44,058 nt of DNA from Ophiothrix spiculata (taxonomy: Eukaryota; Echinodermata; Ophiuroidea; Amphilepidida; Ophiotrichidae). The stretch's first letter is position 1. Each line of letters starts with the position of its first letter. The stretch lies in assembly GCA_000969725.1 (NCBI GenBank), contig JXSR01S068402.1, one strand, 5' to 3'. The translations under genes and the position numbers were made by a program. Below the pieces are notes generated by a model. It saw only the letters and a program-made list of their open reading frames with translations. It was not told the DNA's origin and ran no database searches. Below, piece after piece: positions 33,601 to 40,511 of the stretch.

Positions 33601-36600
33601 AACCAGTGATTTTAAAGCTTATCTCTGACAACTTTGTCCGTCATAGATGACGACATCATGGATTAGATCATTTAAGTGACTAAAAAACTATATATCAGGT
33701 CAGTTTAAACCTCTGGTCTGGTCAGATACAGATAATTGGTCATTGAGCATTTAACAAATATTTCGGCGCATTTACTTCTGAATGAAATGTTTCACTGTGT
33801 TCAACCAAGCGAATCCGTCAAAGTGTATATATTGCCTGTCGATATAACTACACAGTTCATCGTATCTTGATTCAGGGATCGCATCAGGAAATCACTCCAT
33901 GAATGGCGGGATGTTAGGTTATAGTCCCTAGAATCGCATTTAGACTATCTTTGGCTCGTTAGTGATTTTTAAATCACAAAAAAGTTCAGAACCTACGTGT
34001 TCATTTCGATGCATCAATAATGAATCTAACTTTTTCACAGTGAAAGTAATCCTGTCAAATGCACAAGAGCCCGAATAGCGTTAGGAGGCTTAAAAAAGGG
34101 GGCAAAAACAGTGAGGGCGCTCTTTGGCGACACTTAGCGCAAAATTTAATCACCTCAACCCTTCAACATGGGAGCTGAATTACTGTTGTGCTCCCTTTAG
34201 TACGGGAGGGTGGGGTGAGTTGGCCCCCCTTTTGTTTGAACGCCCCTGTATTGGAGAGGTTAAGGTCTAGAAGATTTTCCTGTTAACACAAGATAGATAT
34301 GTACCCAAGCTATGTTTTATGTGAATACTAAGACTCTGCGGCTTATCGTATTTAAATAATTAAAAAAATTAAAAAATGTTGTCAATAGGGCCAACTTACC
34401 CCGCATGCGGGGTAAGTTGGCCCACCCAGTGGGGTGAGTTGGCCCCATTTACAAAAAAAGAGTCGTACTCATTTTACCGTGACACATTTCATACATTATG
34501 TTTTTTTAAGTGAAGCACGGGAATGTTCTGCATACAAAAATGTCCTTTTGAGATGAAATGCCATAATAAATTAATACAATATCGATCTTTCAAAAAGATA
34601 CGTTGTGACCTACAGTGTTATCTACATGCAATATATGCAATATAGGCCTACCAGTGTCATTTAAGACTCCTTGCGTCTTGTTATACGCATCTATTTACCC
34701 GTTTAGAATTAAAATCGTGTTTAAACGTCATAAATGTTATTGTGCTAGAGTCTGAGTAGGTTATCATACCATCTTAGGCAAATTCGCCACAGGGCCAATT
34801 TACCCCATGTGGTAGGAGGCCAACTCGCCCCGTGGTCCCAGTTTTGACTTAACCTCATGGTATACCAACAAAACAAAGGATAAAGTGGATTTGATCCCAT
34901 GACATGTTGGACATGTACCATAACTCGTAATCAATAATAATAATTTGGACCAGCGAAGTAATATCTTGACACTAGTTTTTTTTTGATGTTTTTGGGGTGT
35001 TACGTTTGCTAAAAAAGTTTACTTAGGTAACTCAAAAACTCGTTTTACTGATAACTCACACAAAGAGATGAGCTGGGTTTTGTAAATTTCATGGTAAATT
35101 TGATGCATTATATATGACCAAAAATCACCAGTAACATAATTCTCCCTAGGTCACGTGAAACGTGTGGTGGGCCAACTCACCCCGAGGGCCAACTCACATA
35201 AAATTTACAAAACCCAGCTCATCTCTTTGTGTGAGTTATCAGTTGAACGAGTTTTTGAGTTACCTAAGTAAACTTTTTTAGCAAACGTAATATTGTACTA
35301 GTGTCAAGATATTACTTCGCTGGTCCAAGTTATTATTATTGATTACGAGCTATGGTACATGTCCAACATGTCATGGGATCAAATCCACTTTATCTTTTGT
35401 TTTGTTGGTATACCATGAGGTTAAGTCAAAACTGGGACTACGGGGCGAGTTGGCCCCTACCACATGGGGTAAATTGGCCCTGTGGCGAATTTGCCCAAGA
35501 TGGTATGATAACCTACTCAGACTCTAGCACAATAACATTTATGACGTTTAAACACGATTTTAATTCTAAACAGGTAAATAGATGCGTATAACAAGACGCA
35601 AGGAGTCTTAAATGAAACTGGTAGGCCTATATTGCATATATTGCATGCGGATAACACTGTAGTAGGTCACAACGTATCTTTTTAAAAGATCGATATTGTA
35701 TTAATTTATTATGGCATTTCATCTCAAAGGGACATTTTTGTATGCAGAGCATTCCCGTGCTTCACTTAAAAAAACCATAATGTGTGAAATGTGTCGCGGT
35801 AAAATGAGTACGACTCTTTTTTTGTAAATGGGGCCAACTCACCCCACTGGGTGGGCCAACTTACCCCGCATGCGGGGTAAGTTGGCCCTATTGACAACAT
35901 TTTTTATTTTTTTTAATTATTTAAATACGATAAGCCGCAGAGTCTTAGTATTTGCATAAAACATAGCTTGGGTACATATCTATCTTGTGTTAACAGGAAA
36001 ATCTTCTAGACCTTAACCTCTCCAATACAGGGGCGTTCAAACAAAAGGGGGGGGGGGGTCAACTCACCCCACCATCCCCTAGCATTTTCATGGTACTACG
36101 TATACATCTTGTAGGCTAAGGGTGTGTTCACATAGAAGAATTTGGTAATGACTATATTTTTGCTCGTGAGCCGTTCACAAGCAAATTTCCAGTGTGAATG
36201 TAAAAACAGAAAGTGTTTCGCTCGTGAACAAAAGTGACGCGCCACTAGTTTTAACGCGCAAGTCGTGTCCCAGTGTGAACGCAACTGTTATAATTGTGTG
36301 GTTGTGGTGTGTGTTTTTGTTGTTTTGGGGGGGGGTGTTATTTGATGTTTTTGGGGTGTGTGTTTTGTGTTGTTTTTGTTTTCTATTTGTTGTTTCCTGT
36401 TTGTTTGTTTGTTTTTGGGTGTGTGACTGCGGAAGGTTTGCCTTTTGAATACTGATGAATATATTTTTGTTTCGGGCGTTGGAAGTTTGGATCTTTTTAT
36501 AGGCTTTGAGCAGGCAAATATGGCAGGAAAACGGAGTCCCTCTCAACGGAAAGTAGGACAGTTAATACAGGGTGTCCCAATAAACATTGTGCATGGGAAT

Positions 36601-39600
36601 AGAGCTGATTTTCTCAGAAGTTCTTCAGACTAGCTTTTTGAAACTTTTATTACTTTAAAGACCATGCCTTTGTTCTTCACTGTTGAAAGTTTCAAGAAAA
36701 TCCATCGATGCATACCAGAGATATCGTTAATTTGTCAGCATGTATCATTTTCCTTCTGCACAAGGATAATCTCTTTGGTGAAGCATTAAACAAAATATTG
36801 AAAGGAGCTACGCATCATTGACGCTTGATTAATTATTGACAATTAAGTATTAACCTTATGACCAAAAAGTGAAGTACGAACATTATGACAACGAAGAGGA
36901 ATGTTGTGTCGTTAGAGATATTGAAAGCAGGGAAGAAAGTGTATCAACCATCTAGGAAAACAGATTGAAGGACATACATTTATAGGTCGCTATGACCAGA
37001 AAGGACTTAAATTGGACATGTGAAGAAAAGATACACATTCATAACTCTGAGAGCTGTCAAAAAAGACTGAATTTAATATTGGCTATACCAAAAAGCAGAA
37101 TAGCATGTCATCAATTTATACGAATTATAAGCACATGAAATATTTCTTAATGTTGGGAAGCAATGGGCAACCAACTTTATTCAAATATATCTTGTAAAAA
37201 GACCTCTTAGGGTTTGTGCAATTTTTAAGCAGTTTCTATCTTTATCTAATCCTAATAATGAATCTAGAGCCGTTGCGTGTGATGTAAATAAAGACAAATT
37301 TCTGTTTAATTTGTTTTTGGTGAATTTTTTGAAGGATATAAATATTATGCTTTTGATGTTAATAACTCAAGCGTCAAAGGTTTGTATGAAGCCTTTCGAA
37401 GTTCTTTGATAACATTCTTAACTACAGGATTTCCCATTGTGCAGAAGAAAAATGATACAAGCTGACAAAATCAATCATATCTCTGGTTTGCATCGATGGA
37501 TTAGTTTGTAATTTTCAACAATGATAGACACAGGCATGAACTTTAAAGTGATATGTGTTTTAAGAAGATAGTCCGACAAACTTCTGAGAAAATAAGCTCT
37601 ATTCCCATGCACAATGTTTTTTGGGACACCCTGTAGACCACTTTCGTATGTCCCATAATGCATCTTGAAAGTACCACAAATACGGGACCTTGTGACGTAA
37701 TTTGCGCAGTCGAGTTGTGCGCTACGCGCAGAACTTCTAATATGGTAGACTGAGCAGCCTACGTCACAAGGTCCCGTATTTGTGGTACTTTCAAGATGCA
37801 TTATGGGACATACGAAAGTCGTCTATTATAGTTCTGAAAATGACACTACCACGCCGTAGATCCACGAATGGGGTGCTCTTGAAAAAATATTTCTGCCCAA
37901 TTAAAATATATAATATTTTGAATAACGGATAGTTTTGCATAACACTATACTATTTAACTTTCAGAGAAAACGGAAAAGAATTAAGCCCCTGGAATCGTCC
38001 TCAGAAGATGACGACTGGGAGGAATCATCAGTTGTAAGTATATCTAAAGTTCTAAAATATTTAATGTGACTTCCAGCAAACAAATAAAATGGTTCACAAA
38101 TATCTTTTCAACCGTTTTGTTTTTCTTCTCTGATCTTTCTTGAAACTTTCAACTCCCGTTTATCTGATATGTTATTCACAAGCTTTACAAACCCCAATAA
38201 GTTGGATTTTATTTGTACAAATTTGTAGTGCCCACGTTCATATTGGCTTCTTTTATCCTTATTCAATGATATTGTTTTAAGATAGTAGAAAGAACACGAA
38301 ACACAGCGTTGTTATGATGTCAAATATTGATCAGTTGAAGTTCCGCCTTCCCAGGATTTTTTTATATTATAACATGTGGTGTGTTTTTTTATTGTTAATG
38401 TGCTTTAATTGGAGAAATGGCAAATTTTTGAATTTATAAAGTTAGATATATCAAAACGTGCCGCCGACCTGTAAGGCGGAAAAATAGAACCAGGTGCAAG
38501 CATTCTCATGTATGAAGAAATTGAAAATTTTGGTGCATATAAGGTCTTATTTCCACTGAATTCAATGCTTTCTTTTCTAATTTCCGCCTAAGCACATATA
38601 TAATAGACCATTCCAAATATAGTTCACCAAAATCCGTTGAGTAGTTTGTCTAATTTGAAGACATTTTGTAAGGCCTACGCCAACACATGTAATGAGTAAT
38701 TGTTACCCAAGATTGTTGTTTATGATTGGCTTATACATAATTTGACAGTGACCTCAATCAGTTTTTAATGTTTGGAAAAGTGAAAAATGTCCCACACCTA
38801 AGGGTTGTGTATTAAATATCCCAGTTAATGTCTGGTTAAGTTTGTGTAACCACGTTTACTAAAAACAGACAGGTACCAACTTGAAACATAACTTATGAAA
38901 TCCTTCATTTGAAATATGGGTCATTGTTTGTCATATATTTCACGGTAAGGTATGTTTATAAACAAAGTAAGGAAAAGGGTGTAAGCTGATAAAGTCCAAC
39001 AACAATATGAAATCAAGTTGTACATGTATAAGATTGTTTACAAAGAAATGTTATTATCAGGAGAAACCTGATCATGATTACTGAATCAATAATTGTTTTG
39101 TGATAGGTATTTCTTGTTTTAGGCATCACTATCTGATTCATATACCAACTGTAATAGAACCTTTAGTCCACCGTTTCCAGATTTTACATGCACTGGCAAC
39201 GGAGTAAAGATTGACTAAGATGATAGGCTGATGATCAATCAATCAATCAATCAATGATACAAGTACTTGCATGATAACATGCATACCCCATGAAGGAGTC
39301 TATTCGTACAGGGGACCCACGGCTTTACGTGACTGTCCGACCACGGAGCAAGTAGAGTAAAGTTTCTTGCTCAAGGAAACAAGGAGACGAAAACCGCCTG
39401 GCCCGGGGCTCGAACCCACAACCTCTGTATTACGAGACCCGTGCTCTAACCGCTCGGCCACGCTCCCCTCTTTCGGATAAGTATGTTCTAATAAAGTATA
39501 TTCTTTGGGTACCTGTGCAAATTTTCACTTATTTGTTACGATTTATCATATTTGTATACTAATTTTCACCTCGCCTGCCTTTGCTTATTAGCACAGGAAA

Positions 39601-40385
39601 AGAAAACGTTACAAGAAACGCAACCGAAAAAATCACGACGAAGTTGAAACAGAGACCGAGAGTCTGAACAGAACTCCTACACCTAAAGTGGTATGCAATG
39701 CATTGGTAATACAGTCACCTCAACCTTGGAATCTTTAGATTTCATGCTGTGACCATTAAAATGTAGCAAATAACTAAAAAAAACTTCTTAAATGCTAAGT
39801 TATAAATATGAATTGATATATTCATTATTTATTTATTTTACATTGACGAACATGATGAGTCTCTTTAATGGTGAGCAAGTCATTTTCACGTGATTTTCTG
39901 TACAACGTTTTGTATATTTCCTTCTTAGAAATGTTCGTATAGTATTGTACAAAAGTATAACTATTGTCATTTTATGAACATTATTATCTTAACTGTTCCT
40001 TTCTAAATATTAAGTTTTAACGATTTTGACGTTTTCACCATTTACCGCTTTTTACTCTCTAAAAAATAGATATGCTTGTTTCAGCATTCTTTAACTTTTG
40101 CATGCATCACCATGACAGATTCTTTTCCCTCTTCTTCAGGATCGTCATCCAAAACTTACACGTCAGCTTCGATCTCGCAGCAAGGAAAAGTCTAACATAT
40201 CGAAGATTTACAATGAGTGGCAACTTATTCAAAAGGTGGATCTAGGAGGGCGAGATGGACAGTGTATTTGCGGAACAAAACATATCCGCTACAAGTATAT
40301 TATTGAAAATGTCATTACAAAAGAGCGTACTCACGTTGGATCCAAGTGCCAAAACCTCATACCAAATCGCAAACAAAGAAAATAA
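15591..40385 (+). CDS. Unnamed PIP-box/KEN-box nuclear protein with C-terminal CxCG...H...C module
   Basis: The model joins exons 15591-15635, 17032-17121, 21560-21619, 26727-26769, 30574-31002, (one or more missing), 32672-32740, 37965-38033, 39592-39690 and 40140-40385. In order the protein has a basic start (MPAKKKK), a PIP box at residues 26-33 (QSSIKDFF), RRKLEF at 47-52 (RxLxF cyclin docking), KEN at 57-59 and an acidic Ser-rich middle (residues about 80-222, with SDADDEEEEAEDDD). Two near-identical RKRKR-KPLESSSEDDDWEESS exons follow, then a basic NLS-like exon (HRKRKRYKKRNRK) and a C-terminal Cys-x-Cys-Gly/His/Cys module. PIP boxes bind PCNA; KEN boxes are APC/C degrons. I infer a cell-cycle-controlled protein acting on replicating DNA. 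I do not recognise a named family. The phase jump after 31002 shows the model is incomplete. Confidence 0.72.
15745..16747. mobile_element. Element A, copy 1, about 1.0 kb with terminal inverted repeats
   Basis: The left end (ATGCCTCACCCCGAAAAGG, then a G run, then ACTTTGCAGA) is mirrored at 16705-16747 (AAAGTCCCCTTTTCGGGGTG). About 670 bp inside (15917-16600) is nearly identical to 20027-20690 in the same orientation. It lies in intron 1 of gene 2 and carries an antisense tRNA-like segment. Confidence 0.75.
15920..16013 (-). other. tRNA-like segment within element A copy 1
   Basis: On the minus strand it reads CTGCCTTGATAGCGCAGCG, a TTCGTAA loop, a long variable region, then GGTTCGAGTCCCCGC and AAAGGCAG. 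The ends can pair, but the T and anticodon stems have mismatches. It is a tRNA-derived module or SINE relic rather than a functional tRNA. Confidence 0.55.
17032..17121 (+). CDS. Gene 2 exon 2, PIP box
   Basis: The acceptor is TCTATACGCAG. The exon encodes GLKGIKSPLTQSSIKDFFKR, which contains the canonical PCNA-interacting motif Q-x-x-I-x-x-F-F followed by Lys-Arg. Two tandem donors (17113 GTAAAAAAG and 17122 GTAAAAAAAG) both keep phase 0 and differ by three residues (VKK). It lacks the Thr-Asp and +4 basic residue of a CRL4-Cdt2 PIP degron. Confidence 0.78.
18299..18362 (-). other. tRNA-Lys-like segment at the end of repeat B
   Basis: The minus strand reads GCCAGCTAGTTCAGTGGTTA, then GATTCTTAATCTCAGGACC, then GGCTTCGAACCCC. 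This resembles the D arm, the CTT anticodon loop and the T arm of tRNA-Lys. The acceptor stem is not convincing. The same segment recurs at 43860-43930. Confidence 0.6.
18552..19165. repeat. Palindromic core C, about 0.6 kb, rich in ATTAGTC
   Basis: 18577-18625 (ATTAGTCAAAAAACATGTCT) is mirrored at about 19100-19150. TGACGCAGGACTAACTG near 18770 is mirrored near 18885. The left edge holds a perfect 24-bp palindrome (GGCTATTAAAAC and its complement, 18552-18575). ATTAGTC/GACTAAT occurs many times. Confidence 0.75.
20031..20121 (-). other. tRNA-like segment within element A copy 2
   Basis: The minus strand carries a standard box A (TAGCTCAGCGGTAGA) and box B (GGTTCGAGTCCCC) with a long variable arm. 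It is better preserved than the copy at 15920-16013. The anticodon stem is still poorly paired. Confidence 0.55.
20688..21151. mobile_element. Small MITE nested in element A copy 2
   Basis: The termini CACTGTTGTTTGAA (20688-20701) and TTCAAACAACAGTG (21138-21151) are perfect complements. Copy 1 of element A lacks this stretch (CAGCCGGCCGAG is continuous there), which gives a direct empty-site comparison. Confidence 0.8.
21560..21619 (+). CDS. Gene 2 exon 3, cyclin-docking motif and KEN box
   Basis: The acceptor is TTTAATTTTCAG and the donor is ACG|GTAAGG. The exon is 20 codons, phase 0 to 0. It encodes ERRKLEFDVGDKENNPNHLT. RKLEF fits the RxLxF cyclin-binding (Cy) pattern, and DKENN is a KEN-box degron with Asn following. 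Confidence 0.75.
22095..23541. mobile_element. 1.45-kb TIR element of the ACAGGGTG family
   Basis: The left end TACAGGGTGTTCCAATAAAA then ATGCATCACTTTTGTT is mirrored at 23480-23541 (AAAAGTGATGCATTTTTATT, GGGACACCCTA). TA flanks both ends. It is interrupted by the hAT-type MITE at 22788-23103 and lies in intron 3 of gene 2. Confidence 0.75.
22788..23103. mobile_element. hAT-type MITE, 316 bp, with 8-bp target duplication
   Basis: The termini CAGTACCGGATTT and AAATCCGGCACTG differ at one position as inverted repeats. CTGACGAT is present on both flanks (22780-22787 and 23104-23111). The length of the duplication and the CAG...CTG ends fit the hAT superfamily. Its interior is rich in GGGCCC runs (GGGCCCTGGCCCAGGGCCC). 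Confidence 0.88.
23542..24340. other. Intron 3 stretch with an unassigned open frame
   Basis: A 138-codon open frame (23665-24081, +) has no motif I recognise, no splice sites in phase with gene 2, and unremarkable AT-rich composition. It is treated as chance. An (AT)n run lies near 23608. Confidence 0.35.
24340..26075. mobile_element. 1.7-kb TIR element with a repeated 22-bp internal motif
   Basis: The left end (CAATCGGGTTGGGTGACAAA, 24342 onward) is mirrored at 26043-26072 (TTGTCACCCAACCTGATGGA). GTGTGGATGTAACATTGACACC-type motifs occur at 24511, 25071 and 25641 in one orientation, and at 24892, 25094 (shorter) and 25262 in the other. No transposase frame was recognised. It lies in intron 3 of gene 2. 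Confidence 0.65.
26727..26769 (+). CDS. Gene 2 exon 4 (43 nt, phase 0 in, 1 out)
   Basis: The acceptor is CATTATTTTCAG and the donor is TTA|GTAAGTATC. It encodes SNILHDKSAKSDTV plus a split Ser. There is no motif to identify it. The call rests on strong splice sites and on the phase match with exon 5. Confidence 0.55.
26800..27730. mobile_element. Diverged relative of repeat B
   Basis: It shares the order of landmarks with B: AATGAGCTCTTAATGAGC, TTGGTTGCGA, GACGTGACCTG, TTTCGAACC, TATATATT and GACGTCA, and ends in an antisense tRNA-like segment (27657-27728). Similarity is patchy, which suggests an older copy or a subfamily. Confidence 0.5.
27657..27728 (-). other. tRNA-like segment at the end of the B relative
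   Basis: The minus strand reads GTGTGGTATAGTGGTCAGGC (box A-like), then CAACGTTCGAATCCTGCCGC (box B-like). The acceptor ends do not pair well, so this is not called as a tRNA gene. Confidence 0.5.
28101..28905. repeat. 0.8-kb foldback element in intron 4
   Basis: The arms run from 28101 inward and from 28905 inward. CACGGTTGCTCATATAGTTG, GGTCCAATTTGATTTAACCC and TCAAGTTGAGTGGTCA on the left each have their complement on the right in reverse order. The spacer around 28430-28600 is short. Arm divergence is modest. Confidence 0.8.
29119..29800. repeat. Degenerate short repeats in intron 4
   Basis: ACAGGGTGT occurs twice near 29250 and 29270 as loose ends of the ACAGGGTG family. Two diverged units of about 170 bp share GACCCCA-ATGACC and AAGTATGTGGGAAT (29562 and 29731). 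GGCTCCGCATCCTGC is tandemly duplicated at 29768-29782 and 29783-29797. Confidence 0.55.
30105..30287 (+). other. Lys/Gln-rich short open frame in intron 4, unassigned
   Basis: The frame reads RYQDPDQKAIKEYKRKQQGK, continues Lys-rich, and stops after RFNQQLPS. Its composition is more protein-like than the surrounding intron. It has no in-phase acceptor for gene 2 and I do not recognise it. It could be the tail of an old transposon gene or an alternative terminal exon. Confidence 0.25.
30574..31002 (+). CDS. Gene 2 exon 5, acidic domain (phase 1 in, 1 out)
   Basis: The acceptor is TTCAATTACAG and the donor is GAG|GTAAGG. The open frame spans 142 codons. It begins HCGKSNSSLTFYHH, passes through FIEAANKLNPEESEERVPVI, and then becomes strongly acidic and Ser-rich (IELDDNGEGLDEG, SDADDEEEEAEDDD). 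It is likely disordered. It ends at TENTG with one base left over, which does not fit the next recognised exon. Confidence 0.72.
31173..31657. other. Assembly gap (485 N)
   Basis: A run of unknown bases lies in intron 5 of gene 2. Exon 5 ends in phase 1 and the next recognised exon needs phase 0, so an undetected exon may lie in this gap. Confidence 0.95.
31945..33240 (+). repeat. Segmental duplication, unit 1 (contains exon 6)
   Basis: The unit shares blocks in order with 36345-39220: a GT-rich TTTTGTGTTGTTT stretch, ACCTTTTGAATAC, GGAAGTTTGGA, ATGGCAGGAAAA, the 69-nt exon, TTTAATGTGACTTCCA, ACAAATATCTTTTCAACCG, TATGGGCCATTGTTTGT and CTAAAGATTGACT. It is shorter than unit 2 because it lacks later insertions. 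Confidence 0.75.
32672..32740 (+). CDS. Gene 2 exon 6, first copy of duplicated 69-nt exon
   Basis: The acceptor is TTAACTTTCAG and the donor is GAT|GTAAGTATA. It encodes RKRKRTKPLESSSEDDDWEE then SSD, phase 0 to 0. A basic patch (NLS-like) precedes CK2-type acidic serines. The phase 1 frame has a stop, which argues for a missing upstream exon. Confidence 0.72.
33241..34195. other. Intron 6 stretch without recognised feature
   Basis: No exon, repeat end or tRNA-like segment was recognised. Confidence 0.35.
34388..34423. repeat. Perfect 36-bp palindrome (left arm copy)
   Basis: GGGCCAACTTACCCCGCA joins its exact reverse complement TGCGGGGTAAGTTGGCCC with no spacer. An identical copy lies at 35853-35888 in the opposite arm. 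Confidence 0.9.
35853..35888. repeat. Perfect 36-bp palindrome (right arm copy)
   Basis: It is identical to 34388-34423. Both are embedded in the arms of the 1.87-kb palindrome. Confidence 0.9.
36568..37633. mobile_element. 1.07-kb TIR element of the ACAGGGTG family with TA flanks
   Basis: The left end CAGGGTGTCCCAATAAACAT then TGTGCATGG is mirrored at the right end (CATGCACAATGTTTTTTGGG, ACACCCTG). TA borders both ends (36566-36567 and 37634-37635), as expected for a Tc1/mariner-type target. The internal arms share GATTTGTCAGC-type sequence with 6967-8183. No transposase was recognised. Confidence 0.78.
37634..37825. mobile_element. Hairpin MITE with 66-bp arms
   Basis: 37634-37699 and 37760-37825 are inverted repeats with a single mismatch (TTGAAAGTACCACAAATACG on the left with its complement on the right). 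The loop is 60 bp. It abuts the right end of the preceding element. Low arm divergence suggests a young insertion. Confidence 0.88.
37965..38033 (+). CDS. Gene 2 exon 7, second copy of duplicated 69-nt exon
   Basis: The acceptor is TTTAACTTTCAG and the donor is GTT|GTAAGTATA. It encodes RKRKRIKPLESSSEDDDWEE then SSV. It differs from exon 6 at three of 69 bases and keeps frame and splice sites. It may be used together with exon 6 or instead of it, since both are 0/0 phase. Confidence 0.72.
39228..39470 (-). mobile_element. tRNA-derived SINE, antisense copy in intron 7
   Basis: On the minus strand it has box A GTGGCCGAGCGG (39451-39462), a CTCGTAA loop, box B GGGTTCGAGCCC (39406-39417), the body GAGCAAGAAACTTTACTCTA and ACGTAAAGCCGTGGGTCCCC, and a (TTGA)n tail at about 39235-39255. 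The head and body match 10247-10470. Confidence 0.85.
39592..39690 (+). CDS. Gene 2 exon 8, basic NLS-like segment
   Basis: The acceptor is TTGCTTATTAG and the donor is GTG|GTATGC, phase 0 to 0. It encodes HRKRKRYKKRNRKNHDEVET then ETESLNRTPTPKV. Using the nearby CACAG acceptor instead would run into a stop. The RKRKR start echoes exons 6 and 7. TPTP are minimal CDK-type sites. Confidence 0.7.
40140..40385 (+). CDS. Gene 2 last exon, CxCG...H...VGSxC module and stop
   Basis: The acceptor is CCCTCTTCTTCAG. 81 codons end in TAA. After a basic lead (LTRQLRSRSKEK) comes YNEWQLIQKVDLGGRDGQ. Then CICGTKHIRYKY, IIENVITKERTHVGSKCQNL and a basic tail follow. The three Cys and the His (exon residues 42, 44, 70 and 48) could bind one zinc ion. 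The pattern reminds me of small CxCG/VGxxC modules in phage and uncharacterised eukaryotic proteins, but I cannot name the family. Confidence 0.78.
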   Translation, partial: DRHPKLTRQLRSRSKEKSNISKIYNEWQLIQKVDLGGRDGQCICGTKHIRYKYIIENVITKERTHVGSKCQNLIPNRKQRK

Positions 40386-40491
40386 TTCAAATAAGCTGCA
40401 AATTATTATATACTAAATGTAAACAACTTCCAAAATGATATGGCAATGTTGAATTTTATTGATGGCGAAGAAGATTTCTATAGACTTATAT

Positions 40492-40497
40492 ATTAAA
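40492..40497 (+). promoter_or_regulatory. Possible polyadenylation signal of gene 2
   Basis: An ATTAAA variant lies 107 nt after the stop, just before the GTTGGCC repeat begins. Confidence 0.4.
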
Positions 40498-40511
40498 CCA
40501 ATGTGAAAGTA

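Larger units (their letters stand above)
34200..36079. repeat. 1.87-kb near-perfect palindrome with GTTGGCC motifs
   Basis: The left arm (about 34200-35092) and right arm (about 35199-36079) are reverse complements with few differences. Examples are GCCCCTGTATTGGAGAGGTT and its complement near 36015, and GAGATGAGCTGGGTTTTG and its complement near 35208. The spacer is about 105 bp. The ends and several internal sites carry GGGGTGAGTTGGCCC or GGGGTAAGTTGGCCC. A single arm recurs at 40512-41205. Confidence 0.88.
36345..39220 (+). repeat. Segmental duplication, unit 2 (contains exon 7)
   Basis: It is the second copy of the block seen at 31945-33240. It has been enlarged by the ACAGGGTG element (36568-37633), the hairpin (37634-37825) and extra sequence after the exon (about 38170-38820). 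Confidence 0.75.
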
